A stretch of 64,000 nt of DNA. It comes from Erinaceus europaeus (taxonomy: Eukaryota; Chordata; Mammalia; Eulipotyphla; Erinaceidae). Positions within the stretch are counted from its first letter, which is position 1, and every line of letters begins with the position of its first letter. Below the pieces are notes generated by a model. That model was not told the DNA's origin. It ran no database searches and worked only from the letters and a program-made list of their open reading frames with translations. Positions 33,091 through 42,689 of this stretch are shown here, in pieces. Location: the NCBI RefSeq assembly GCF_950295315.1, contig NC_080164.1, positions 59,676,003 through 59,740,002 on the forward strand, read 5' to 3'. The position numbers and the translations under genes are program-made.

Positions 33091-33741
33091 GTGTGGATTT
33101 GAAAAGAAGGTGTATTCCAGTTTTTTGGGGTGGAGGAGTCTGAAAATGTCCAAGAGGTCTAGTCTGTCAATCTCTTCATTCAATTCTCTTGTATCTTTAT
33201 TGGTTCTCTGCTTTGTTGATCTGTCTAAGTGTGAGAGTGGGGTATTGAAGTCTCCCACTATTATTGTATTGCTATTGATGTATTTTTGAAATTCTTTCAA
33301 TAGGTGTTTAATGTATTTAGATGGTCCCTCGTTGGGTGCATAGATGTTAATAATTGTTAAGTCTTCTTGGCTGATTGATCCTCTAATCATTATGTAATGT
33401 CCTTGCCTATCTTTTATTACTTTATTTAATTTAAAATCTATCGTGTCTGAGATGAGAATGGCTGTTCCTGCCCTTTTTTGTGGACCGTTAGCCTGTATGA
33501 TAGTTTTCCATCCTTTCACTTTAAGTCTGTGTTTATCTTGTTGTGACAGATGGGATTCTTGCAAGCAGCATATGGTTGTGTTATGTTTTCTGATCCATCC
33601 CCCCACCCTGTGCCTTTTGATGGGTGAGTTTAAGCCATTGACGTTTATTGATATTATGGATTTAATGTATTGTAGTGCCATTGTTCTAAAAAACAATTTG
33701 TTTACTCTGATATATTACAAGTATTATAGTGATGTTCTTGT

Positions 33742-34656
33742 TTATAAGAGGTCTTTTAGTACCTCTTTCAGGGCCAGCTTGGTGATAGTTGCCTCCTTTA
33801 ACTGTTGTTTATCTAAGAAGGTTTTGATCCCTCCATCTAGCTTGAATGAAAGTCTAGCAGGATATATTATCCTTGGTTGAAACCCTTTTTCATTCAGGTC
33901 TCCATCGATATCTTGCCATTCCCTTCTGGCTTTTAGAGTTTGAGTTGAGAAATCTGCAGAAAGTCTTATGGGTTTTCCCCTGTATGTGACTTTTTGTTTC
34001 TCTCTTGCAGCCTTTAGGATCCTTTCTTTATCCTTACTTCTTCTCATTGTGACTATGATGTGTCTTGGTGTTTTCAGGTCTGGGTTGATTCTGTTTGGTA
34101 CTCTCTGGGCCTCTTGCACCTTGATATCCTTTCTGTTATTCAGGTCTGGGAAATTTTCTTGTATTATTTCCTCTAGAATGTTTGCTTCCCCTTCCTCTCT
34201 TTCTTCCTCTGGCAGGCCAATTATACGAATGTTACTTCTTTTGAGATCATCCCATATGTCTCTGTTGTTGTTTTCAGTGTCTCTCAATCTCTTTTTAAGC
34301 TCTTTCACCTCTTTCTTAGTTTTCTCTAACTCATCCTCTGTCTGACTAATTATGTTTTCTGCTTCTGTTAGTCTGCTTTCCCTTGCCTCAGCTTCTTTAT
34401 TCATTACAGCTATTTCAGCTTTCAGTTCTCTAATTGTCTCAAGATAATCAGTATTTTCCTTGGGGGTCTCAACTGTTGTTTCCCTAATACTGCCATTCCT
34501 TTCCTCCAATGTTGTTTTCATTTCTGTGATTAATAAGTTTATTATTGCTTGCATACTTTTCTTACCTATGGTCACTTCTGACTGATTTGTGGTTTCTTCT
34601 GGGCTCTTGTCTTCATTCATTGGGGTAGCAGTTTTATTTGTTTTTAATCTACCCAT
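33742..34656 (-). CDS. L1B ORF1 protein, intact
   Basis: An uninterrupted 304-codon frame from ATG 34,656 (MGRLKTNKTATPMNEDKSPE) to a stop at 33,742. This is the L1 RNA-binding protein of the L1 RNP. N-terminal variable region 1-50; coiled coil about 65-135 (RELKAEIAVMNKEAEARE, QTEDELEKTKKEVKELKKRL); RRM-like domain from about 150 (IRIIGLPEEEREEGEA); C-terminal domain with NPDLKTPRHIIVTM, KERILKAAREKQKVTYRGKP, then FQPRIIYPARLSFKLDGG. ORF2 starts 60 bp downstream. It is collinear with L1C ORF1 (also 305 codons including the stop), which is broken. It is the best-preserved gene of this lineage in the window. Confidence 0.94.
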   Translation of the reverse strand: MGRLKTNKTATPMNEDKSPEETTNQSEVTIGKKSMQAIINLLITEMKTTLEERNGSIRETTVETPKENTDYLETIRELKAEIAVMNKEAEARESRLTEAENIISQTEDELEKTKKEVKELKKRLRDTENNNRDIWDDLKRSNIRIIGLPEEEREEGEANILEEIIQENFPDLNNRKDIKVQEAQRVPNRINPDLKTPRHIIVTMRRSKDKERILKAAREKQKVTYRGKPIRLSADFSTQTLKARREWQDIDGDLNEKGFQPRIIYPARLSFKLDGGIKTFLDKQQLKEATITKLALKEVLKDLL

Positions 34657-35964
34657 TTTTTTTATTTATGTGTTTCTCTCTCTTTTTTTTTTAATGCTCT
34701 GTTGTTCCTCAGTTGTTGTGTTTTGAGCACAAGTAACACTGTACTAAATACCTTTATGACAATTGCACTCACTACAGTAGCAACTGAAGTAAGTATTGAA
34801 GGAGTTTAATCATTACCAATTAGCCAAAAAATTTCTCCAGTCCGTGAAAAAATAGTAACCAAATCCCAGTGAAGAAAGAGAAAAGAAAGCGAGGATAGCA
34901 AGAATAGACAGTTATGCAAATCTACTATCCAGTGTATATTCTAGGGGTAACAAGAGTGTAAAGGGAACTAGAGCAGAGATACACACATAGAGAGTCCACT
35001 CTGGGTCAGATTTCTTCCCCAAAGTAATTCACAAATTCAGAAAGGCAAAGAAGAAAGAAGTGTATGACAAGATAAAAAAAAAATAGAAAGAAAAAAAAAG
35101 AGATAGAGAGAGATAAGAGAGAGAAAAGGGAGAAGATAAGAAGAAGGGTTGTAATTAAAGAGCAGTGCGAGGAACTTCCCAAATGTGTATCAGTTAGTTT
35201 AAAAAAAAAAAAAAAACCCTGTTTGGTGGTATGGGGTATCCTGCTAGTAGCTGGTCCCAGGCACTGCTTATCGGGGGGGTGGGGGGGCGGCGGGAAGGAT
35301 GTATGCTTGAAAATTAAAAGGAAGAAAAAAGAATTTTTTCCCCTATTCTAATTCTTAATCCAAATTAAGTTATAGACACCTCCTTGGTGTCACCGCTATG
35401 GCCCCTTATTGGCTGGCCTGCTAAAGGCAGAAAATCCTATTGTTTACACGAGATGTGTCCGGAGCTCCAAGGCTAGCCCCTTCTCAGTCCGCCATCTTCC
35501 GGGAAACCCCCCCCTCCAGACTTTTTAAAAGGATTTCTCAAAAATGAAAACTAGCTCCAAGTCCTTTGATCCAATGAGAGCTATACTCAAGAAGTCTTTG
35601 GATCCGCTCTCAGGGTCGCGGTGTACCCTGGAGACTCCCAAGGGAAAGCCCCCGAGCTAAAGTGCTCTCTCCGAGTCCTCTGCCCGCCGCGCTCTGCAAC
35701 CAGCGGAGGAGCCGCCTTCCTGGGCAGGCGGAGAACAATGCCCGGCGCACTTGCCTTGCCCGGCGCCCTGGGAATTCTGGAACCCCGCTAGTCCGTGTCA
35801 CCTTTACTCTAATTCTTAACCCAAATTAAATTGTACTCACTTTTTGGTGTCACCCCTTATTAACTGGCCTGCTAAAGGCAGAAAATCCTACCGTTGCCGA
35901 CGATGTGATCAGAGCGCTCGCTGTTAGCGACTTCTCAGTCCGCCATCTTCCTCTCCCTCCTTCC
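34657..35964 (-). promoter_or_regulatory. L1B 5' UTR with doubled promoter module
   Basis: The inner part 34,657-35,350 matches the L1C/L1F 5' UTR. The promoter module (CTAATTCTTAA...GGCCTGCTAAAGGCAGAAAATCCTA...TCAGTCCGCCATCTTCC on the + strand) occurs twice: 35,351-35,503 and 35,808-35,951. Each copy ends in AGATGGCGGACTGAG on the minus strand, with the YY1-type AAGATGGC. Between them, 35,504-35,807 is a GC-rich spacer. This layout recalls the promoter monomers of rodent L1s. Confidence 0.82.
35590..35800. promoter_or_regulatory. CpG-rich spacer in the L1B 5' UTR
   Basis: About 18 CpGs in 200 bp (GTCGCGG, CCCGCCGCGC, CCCGGCGCACTTGCC), the most CpG-dense stretch in the window. It is not found in the L1C or L1F 5' UTRs. 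Confidence 0.75.
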
Positions 35965-35979
35965 TCTTGTCTCTTTTTT

Positions 35980-36425
35980 CATTTTTTTTTTTTTTATCTT
36001 GTTATACACTTCTTCCTTCCTTCTTCTTTGCCTTTCTGAATTTGTGAATTATTTTGGGGAAGAAATCTGAATCAGAGTGGACTCTCTATATGTGTATCTC
36101 TGCTCTATTTCCCTTTCCCCTCTTGTTACCCCTAGAATATACAGTGGATAGTAGATTTGCATAACTGTCTATTCTTGCTATCCCTTATTTCTTTTCTCTT
36201 TCTTCTTCACTGGGATTTGGTTACTATTTTTACACGGACTGGAGAAATTGTTTGGCTAACTGGTAACAATTAAACTGCTTCAATACTTGCTTCAGTTGCT
36301 ACTGTAATTCCTAAGGTTGGTGAGTGCAATTGTCATAAAGGTATTTAGTACAGTGTTGCTTGTACTCAAGACACAACAACTGAGGAACAACAGAGCATAA
36401 AAAAAGAAACACATAAATCAAAAAA
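35980..36425 (+). promoter_or_regulatory. L1C 5' UTR, inner part
   Basis: Continues L1C after L1B, collinear with L1F 61,815-62,261: TTGTGAATTATTTTGGGG, CTAGAATATACAGTGGATAGTAG, TTGTCATAAAGGTATTTAG. It is roughly the reverse complement of L1B 34,657-35,110, so the two L1s are head to head. Confidence 0.87.
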
Positions 36426-37340
36426 ATGGGTAGATCAAAGACAAATAAAACTGCTACTCCGATGAATGAAGACAAGAGCCCACAAGAAATTACAAATCAG
36501 CCAGAAGTAACCATATATAAGAAAAGTATGCAAGCAATAATAAACTTATTAATCACAGAAATGAAAACAACATTGGAGGAAAGGAAAGGCAGTATTAGGG
36601 AAACAACAGTTGAGACCCCCAAGGAAAATAATGATTATCTTAAGGCAATTAGAGAACTGAAAGCTGAAATAGCTGTAATGAAGAAAGAAGCTGAGGCAAG
36701 GGAAAGCAGACTAACAGAAGGAGAAAACAGAATTAGTCAAACAGAGGATGAGTTAGAGAAAATGAAGAAAGAGGTGAAAGAGCTTAAAAAGAGATTGAGA
36801 GACACTGAAAACAACAGCAGAGACATATGGGATGATCTCAAAAGAAGTAACATTCATTTAATTGGCCTGCTAGTGGAAGAAAGAGAGGAAGGGGAAGCAA
36901 ACATTCTAGAGGAAGTAACAGAAGAAAACTTCTGAGACCTGAATAACAGAAAGGACATCAAGATTCAAGAGGCCCAGAGAGTTCCAAACAGAATCAACCC
37001 AGACCTGAAGACACCAAGACACATCATAGTCACAATGAGAAGAGGTAAGGATAAAGAAAGGATCCTAAAGGCTGCAAGAGAGAAACAAAATGTCACATAC
37101 AAGGGAAAACCCATAAGATAATCTGCAGACTTCTCCACACAAACTCTAAAAGCCAGAAGGGAATGGCAAGATATCGATGGAGACCTGAATGAAAAAGGGT
37201 TTCAACCAAGGATAATATATCCTACTAGACTTTCATTCAAACTAGATGGAGGGATCAAAACCTTCTTAGACAAACAACAGTTAAAGGAGGCAACCATCAC
37301 CAAGTCAGCCCTGAAAGAGGTTCTAAAAGACCTCTTATAA
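36426..37340 (+). pseudogene. L1C ORF1, two in-frame stops
   Basis: A 305-codon frame with no net frameshift, starting MGRSKTNKTATPMNEDKSPQ. Coiled coil and RRM start are present (IHLIGLLVEEREEGEA, where L1B has GLPEEEREEGEA). Stops: TGA at 36,933-36,935 (after TEENF) and TAA at 37,119-37,121 (after GKPIR). The C-terminal domain (FQPRIIYPTRLSFKLDGG) remains recognisable after them. The second stop is shared with L1F at the same codon (232). Confidence 0.93.
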
Positions 37341-37402
37341 GCAAGAACATCACTATAATCCTGGCAATATATCAGAGCAAACAAAAAAATTTTTTTTGAA
37401 CA

Positions 37403-40400
37403 ATGTCACTACAATACATTAAATCCACAATATCAATAAACGTCAATGGCTTAAACTCACCCATCAAAAGGCACAGAGTTGGGGGATGGATCAGAAAACA
37501 TAATCCAACCATTTGCTGCTTGCAAGAATCCCATCTGTCACAACAAGATAAACACAGACTTAAAGTGAAAGAATGTAAAACTATCATATAGGCTAACGCA
37601 CCACATAAAAGTGCAGGAACAGCCATTCTCATCTCAGACACAATAGATTTTAAATTAAATAAAGTAATAAAAGATAGGCAAGGACATTAAATAATGATTA
37701 GAGGATCAATCAGCCAAGAAGACTTAATAATTATTAACGTCTATACACCCAATGAGGGAGCATCTAAAAACGTCAAGCACTTACTGAAAGAATATCAAAA
37801 ATAGATCAATAGTAATACAATAATAGTGGGAGACTTCAATACCCCACTCTTACACTTATACAGGTCAACAAAGCAGAGAACCAACAAAGATACAAGAGAA
37901 TTGAATGAAGAGATTGACATACTAGACCTCTTGGACATTTTCAGAGTCCTTCACACCAAAAAACTGGAATATACCTTCTTTTCAAATCCACATAACACAT
38001 TCTCAAGGATAGACCACATGTTAGGCCACAAAGACAGCATCAATAAATTCAAGAACAGTGAAATCATCCCAACTATCTTCGCAGACCACAGTGGAGTAAA
38101 ACTAACATTTAACAACAAACAGACAATTATTAAAAGTCACAGAATTTGGAAACTAAACAACATACTCCTTAAGAACCACTGGGTCAGAGACTCACTCAAG
38201 CAGGAAATTCAAATGTTCCTGGAAACAAATGAAAATGAAAACAAGCTTGGAAACAAGCTATCAAAATATTTGGGACACAGCTAAAGCAGTACTGAGAGGG
38301 AAACTTATAGCTATACAATCACATATTAAACACCAAGAAGAAGCTCAAATGAATGACCTTACTGCACACCTCAGGGACTTAGAGGAATAGGAACAAAGGA
38401 ACCCTAAAGCAACCAGAAGAACAGAAATCACTAAAGTTAGAGCAGAAATAAACAACATCAAAAATAAAAGAACCATACAAAAGATCAATGAAGTCAAATG
38501 TTGGTTCTTTGAAAGATTAAACAAAATTGACAAACCCCTAGCCAGACTCACCAAAAAAAAAAAAGAGAGAAGACTCAAATTAATAGAATTGTAAACGATG
38601 GAGGAGATATCACAACTGACACCACAGAAATCCAGAGAATCCTGCAAAACCTCTATAAAGAACTATACGCCACCAAGCTAGAGAATCTGGAAGAAATGGA
38701 ACAATTCCTAGAAGCATATGTGCTTCCAAAACTGAACCAAGAAGAACTACAAAATCTAAATGCACCAATCACAGACAAAGAAATTGAAATCATTATTAAG
38801 AACCTCCCCAACAACAAAAGTCCAGGACCAGATGGCTTCACAAATGAATTCTACAAAACTTTCAGGAAACAGTACCCATACTTCTTAAGCTTTTCCATAA
38901 GATTGAAGAAACAGGAATACTCCCTTCCATCTTCTATGAAGCCAAAATCACCATGATACCAAAAGCTTATAGGGACAGAACAAAAAAGGAAAACTATAGA
39001 CCGATATCTCTGATGAACATAGATGCCAAAATATTAAACAAGATCTTGGCCAACTGGATACAGCAACATATCAAAAAGATTGTTCATCACGACCAAGTGG
39101 GATTCATGCCAGGAATGCAAGGCTGGTTCAACATCAATAAGTAAATCAATGATTCACCACATCAATAAAATCAAAGCCAAAAACCACATGATTATCTCAA
39201 TAGATGCAGAGAAAGCCTTTTACAAAATCCAACACCCATTCATGCTCAAAACTCTACAAAAAATGGGAATACATGGAAAATTCCTCAAGATACTGGAGTC
39301 TATATATGGCAAACCTACAGCCAACATCATACTCAATGGAGAGAAGCTGAAAGCATTCCCCCTCAGATCGGGGACTAGACAGGGCTGTCCACTGTCACCG
39401 TTACTCTTCAACATAGTATTGGAAGATCTTGTCATAGCAATCAGGCAAGAGAAAGGAATCAAAGGAATACAGATTGGAAGGGAAGAAGTCAAGCTCTCAC
39501 TATTTGCAGATGATATGATAGTATACATAGAAAAACCTAAAGAACCCAGCAGAAAACTACTGGAAGTTATTAGGAATATAGGAAGGTATCAGGCTACAAA
39601 ATCAATGTACAAAAATCAGTGGCATTTCTTTATGCAAACACTAAATTTGAAGAAGAAGACATCCAGAAATCACTATGAGTTGCTACTCAAGGAAATAGAA
39701 AGTGATACCAAGAAATGGAAAAATATCCCATGCACATGGATTGGAAGAATAAATATCATCAAAATGAATATTCTCCCCAGAGCCATATACAAATTTAATG
39801 CAATACCCATCAAAGTTCCACCAAGCTTGTTTAAGAGAATAGAACAAACACTACAATGATTTATCTGGAACCTGAAAACACCTAGATTTGCCAAAACCAT
39901 CTTGAGGAAAAGACACAGAAATGGAGGCATCACACTCCCAGACCTTAAACTATATTAGAAAGCCATCATCATCAAAACAGCATGGTACCGGAACAAAAAT
40001 AGGCACACAGACCAGTGGAACAGAACTGAAAGCCCAGAAATAAATCCCAACACCTATGGGCATCTAATCTTGATAATGGGGCCCAAAGGATTAAATGGAA
40101 AAAGGAGGCTCTCTTCAATAAATGGTGCTGGGAAAACTGGGTTGAAACATGCAGAAGAATGAAATTGAACCACTTTATCTCACCAGAAACAAAAATCAAC
40201 TCCAAATGGATCAAAGACCTGGATGTCAGACCAGAAACAATCAAATACTTAGAGGAAAACATTGGTAAAACAGTTATCCACCTACACATCAAGGACATCT
40301 TTGACGAATCAAACTTAATAGCAAGGAAGACTAAAGCAGAAACAAACCAATGGACTACATCAAATTTAAAAGCTTCTGCACATCCAACGAAACTATTAAA

Positions 40401-41197
40401 CAAACAGAGAGACCCCTCACAGAATGGGGGATCTTCACATGCCATACATCAGACAAGAAACTAATCACCAAAATATATAAAGAGCACAGCAAACTTAGCA
40501 CCAAAAAAGCAAGTGACCCCATCCAAAAATGGGCAGAGGATATGAACAAAACATTCACTACAGAGGAGATCCAAAAGGCTAACAAACATATGAAAAACTG
40601 TTCCTTGGGAGTCGGGCTGTAGCTCAGCTGATTAAGCACAGGTGGCGAAAAACTGCTCCAGGTCACTGATTGTCAGAGAAATGCAAATTAAGACAACACT
40701 AAGATACCACCTCACTCCTGTAAGAATGGCATACATCAAAAAGGACAGCAGCAACAAATGCTGGAGAGGTTGTGGGGACAGAGGAACCCTTTTACATTGC
40801 TGGTGGGAATGTAAATTGGTACAGCCTCTGGAGAACAGTCTGGAAAACTCTCAGAAGGCTGGACATGAACCTTCCATATGATCCAGTAATTCCTCTCCTG
40901 GGATTATACCCCAAGAACTCCATAACACCCAACCAAAAAGAGGTGTGTACTCCTATGTTCATAGCAGCACAATTCATAATAGCTAAAACCTGAAAGCAAC
41001 CCTGGTGCCCAACAACAGATGAGTGGCTGAGAAAGCTGTGGTATATATACACAATGGAATACTATGCAGCTATCAAGAACAATGAACCCACCTTCTCTGA
41101 CCCATCTTGGACAAAGCTAGAAGGAATTATGTTAAATGAGCTAAGTCAGAAAGATAAAGATGAGTATGGGATGATCCCACTCATCAACAGAAGTTGA
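37403..41197 (+). pseudogene. L1C ORF2, multiply broken
   Basis: Starts MSLQYIKSTISINVNGLNSP. The first frame ends in a TAG at 37,589-37,591 where L1B reads through. Endonuclease motifs: CLQESHL, then GDFNTPLLHL and [11 protein letters not shown] in later frames. Reverse transcriptase: [16 protein letters not shown] (38,810 region), [31 protein letters not shown] at 39,503-39,514. C-terminus: [22 protein letters not shown], then [16 protein letters not shown]; stop TGA 41,195-41,197. A 42-bp SINE head is inserted at 40,605. About 90 bp that encode '[28 protein letters not shown]' in L1B are missing near 39,670. Dead copy. Confidence 0.92.
40605..40646 (+). mobile_element. Tailless SINE/tRNA-like head insertion in L1C ORF2
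   Basis: 42 bp (TTGGGAGTCGGGCTGTAGCTCAGCTG... to ...CACAGGTGGC) equal to the tRNA-derived 5' part of a type I SINE, with the box A-like TAGCTCAGCTG. It is flanked by GAAAAACTGTTCC (40,592-40,604) and GAAAAACTGCTCC (40,647-40,659), a 13-bp target duplication with one mismatch. No body, tail or A-run follows. L1E (50,290) shows the empty site. Confidence 0.88.
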
Positions 41198-42522
41198 CTA
41201 AGAAGATCTGAAAGGGAAACTAAAATCAGGACCTGACCAAATTGTAAGTAGGGCACCAAAGTAAAAACCCTGTGGCGAGGGGTAGACATGCAGCTTCCTG
41301 GGCCAGTGGGGGGTGGGAGTGAGTGGGAGGGATGGGTCACAGTCTTTTTGTGGTGGGAATGGTGTTTATGTACACTCCTAGTAAAATGTAGTCATATAAA
41401 TCACTAGTTAATTAATATGAGAGGGGGAAAATTAATTGTACGTCTCAAAGTTTTTCAAAACACAAACTGAATCTTTTCAATATATAATTGCTGTGTAATT
41501 GATATGCAGACTCTCTCAAAAGTCTAGACCAAGTAGATCGGAAACAATAGCACAGCTATATACAAGTACTGGGTACTGTACAGCAAACCCTAACAGAAGA
41601 ACTTTTCAAAGTTAACCCAGTTACCAAATAATGTGATGATAACATTAACTACCGATTGTCTTTTTGAACCCTAAGACAGCAGGAACCTCACATCTCCACT
41701 ATAGAGCCTCTACTTCCCCATTCCTGGAACCATTGGATAGGGCCCACATTCCCGTATGCCTCTTCCAATCCATATCAAATAATATTGCATTTGCCGATCA
41801 CAACCTAACGAACACTACGATTGCCACCTCAAAATGCTTTACTTCAGACTGTGTCCAGAGACTTCACATGTGGAATGACATTCCTTCAGCTTCATTACTC
41901 GATTGAGACCTCTCCTTTCATAGTATACTCTAATTCCATCTCAGGTGGTTCACTTTCTAACAAAATCCCAAAACCTAGATATACACCAGTTTCTGTGAGA
42001 GAGAGCATATGTTCACACGAATCCATAAACTACTTCAAAATATATACCTGAATGCAGAAGTACACTAGAGTTTGCAGTGAGTACCTCTCTAACACTTCCT
42101 CTCCACTATTCCAAGCTTTGGGTCCATGATTTCTCAACAATTTGGCTTCGTATGTTAACTCTCGTTTCAGTCACCAGGTTCCAGATGTCATCAGGATGCC
42201 GGCCAGGCTTCCCTAGACTGAAGACCCCACCAATGTGGCCTGGACCTCTGCTTCCCCAGAGACCCACCCTACTAGGGAAAGAGAGAGGCAGACTGGGAGT
42301 ATGGACTGACCAGTCAACGCCCATGTTCAGCGGGGAAGCAATTACAGAAGCCAGACCTTCTACCTTCTGCAACCCTCAATAACCCTGGGTCCATGCTCCC
42401 AGAGGCATAGAGAATGGGAAAGCTATCGGGGGAGGGGGTGGGATATGGAGATTGGGTGGTGGGAATTTTGTGGAATTGTACTCCTCCTACCCTATGGTTT
42501 TGTTAATTAGTCCTTTCTTAAA
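41198..42522 (+). other. L1C 3' UTR
   Basis: Non-coding; collinear with L1B and L1E 3' UTRs (AGGGCACCAAAGTAAAAACCCTGTGG, CTAAGACAGCAGGAACCTCACATC, GGTGGGAATTTTGTGGAATTG). Holds no gene. Confidence 0.88.
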
Positions 42523-42529
42523 TAAAAAA

Positions 42530-42569
<40 letters not shown>

Positions 42570-42572
42570 AAA
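42523..42572 (+). repeat. (GAAA)n in the L1C A-tail
   Basis: AAAG/GAAA tetramers, about 11-12 units, grown in the poly(A) tail of L1C. Confidence 0.95.
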
Positions 42573-42584
42573 AAAAGGAAACAA

Positions 42585-42670
42585 ACTTTTATGCTGAGGC
42601 ATCAGAAGTCCCAGGTTCAATTTTCAGTCTCCATCATCATAAGGCCAGAGCTGAGCATCTTGAAATATTA
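42585..42670 (+). mobile_element. Type IV SINE, right half (host of L1C)
   Basis: ACTTTTATGCTGAGGCATCAGAAGTCCCAGGTTCAATTTTCAGTCTCC... then GCCAGAGCTGAGCATC continues exactly where the left half at 19,221-19,256 stops. Confidence 0.82.
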
Positions 42671-42689
42671 CTTCTTTGTCCTTACTTTT

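Larger units (their letters stand above)
31317..33096 (-). mobile_element. ERV with two inverted LTR arms, inserted in L1B ORF2
   Basis: A 6-bp GTGTGG duplication (31,317-31,322 and 33,091-33,096) encloses, in minus order: a complete 5' LTR (33,090-32,620), a tRNA-Lys-type primer-binding site, a short leader, a gag 5' part, and then an inverted copy of the LTR lacking its last ~46 bp (31,745-31,323). Both outer ends are therefore U3 starts (TGTTGGGTAG). No pol, env or polypurine tract. The arms are ~98% identical, with about seven differences over ~420 bp by eye, so the insertion is young. Confidence 0.93.
21788..33681 (-). pseudogene. L1B ORF2 (endonuclease / reverse transcriptase), split by L1A and an ERV
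   Basis: ORF2 protein nicks target DNA and reverse-transcribes L1 RNA at the break. Start ATG at 33,681 (MALQYIKS). The endonuclease part lies at 33,681-33,097: SINVNGLNSP, CLQESHL and VGDFNTPLS carry the expected Asn, Glu, Asp and Asn. After the ERV, 31,316-29,865 resumes with [21 protein letters not shown] and the reverse transcriptase start ([25 protein letters not shown]). After L1A, 23,557-21,788 carries FADD (23,518-23,507) and the C-terminal CWRGC...H...C knuckle. Counting each target duplication once, the frame is 3,825 nt or 1,275 codons, very close to the usual L1 ORF2 length. One in-frame TAA sits at 23,410-23,408, where L1C has CAA. Confidence 0.9.
20441..35964 (-). mobile_element. 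L1B: full-length L1, itself hosting L1A and an ERV
   Basis: A minus-strand L1 with a 3' tail at 20,441-20,460 and 5' end at about 35,964. It has an intact ORF1, an ORF2 split by two insertions, and a 5' UTR with a doubled promoter module. The flanking 15-bp duplication (TCTCGTCTCTTTTTT / TCTTGTCTCTTTTTT) has one mismatch. Removing L1A and the ERV leaves a ~7.4-kb element of normal L1 organisation. Confidence 0.92.
19271..42575 (+). mobile_element. L1C: full-length L1 carrying a 15.5-kb nested insertion
   Basis: The plus-strand L1 starts with CCAGAAGATGGCAGACTGAGAAG and runs through a 5' UTR (19,271-20,425). It is interrupted by L1B (20,441-35,964), then continues with the rest of the 5' UTR (35,980-36,425), ORF1, ORF2, the 3' UTR and a long A-rich tail. 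The target duplication at the L1B joints (20,426-20,440 and 35,965-35,979) shows the two L1C parts were once joined. Both reading frames are broken. Confidence 0.9.

Noticed and set aside
35600..35801. CpG-rich block considered as a host gene promoter or exon (63-codon minus frame)
   Set aside because: It lies between two L1B promoter modules inside a duplication-flanked L1, so it belongs to the L1B 5' UTR.
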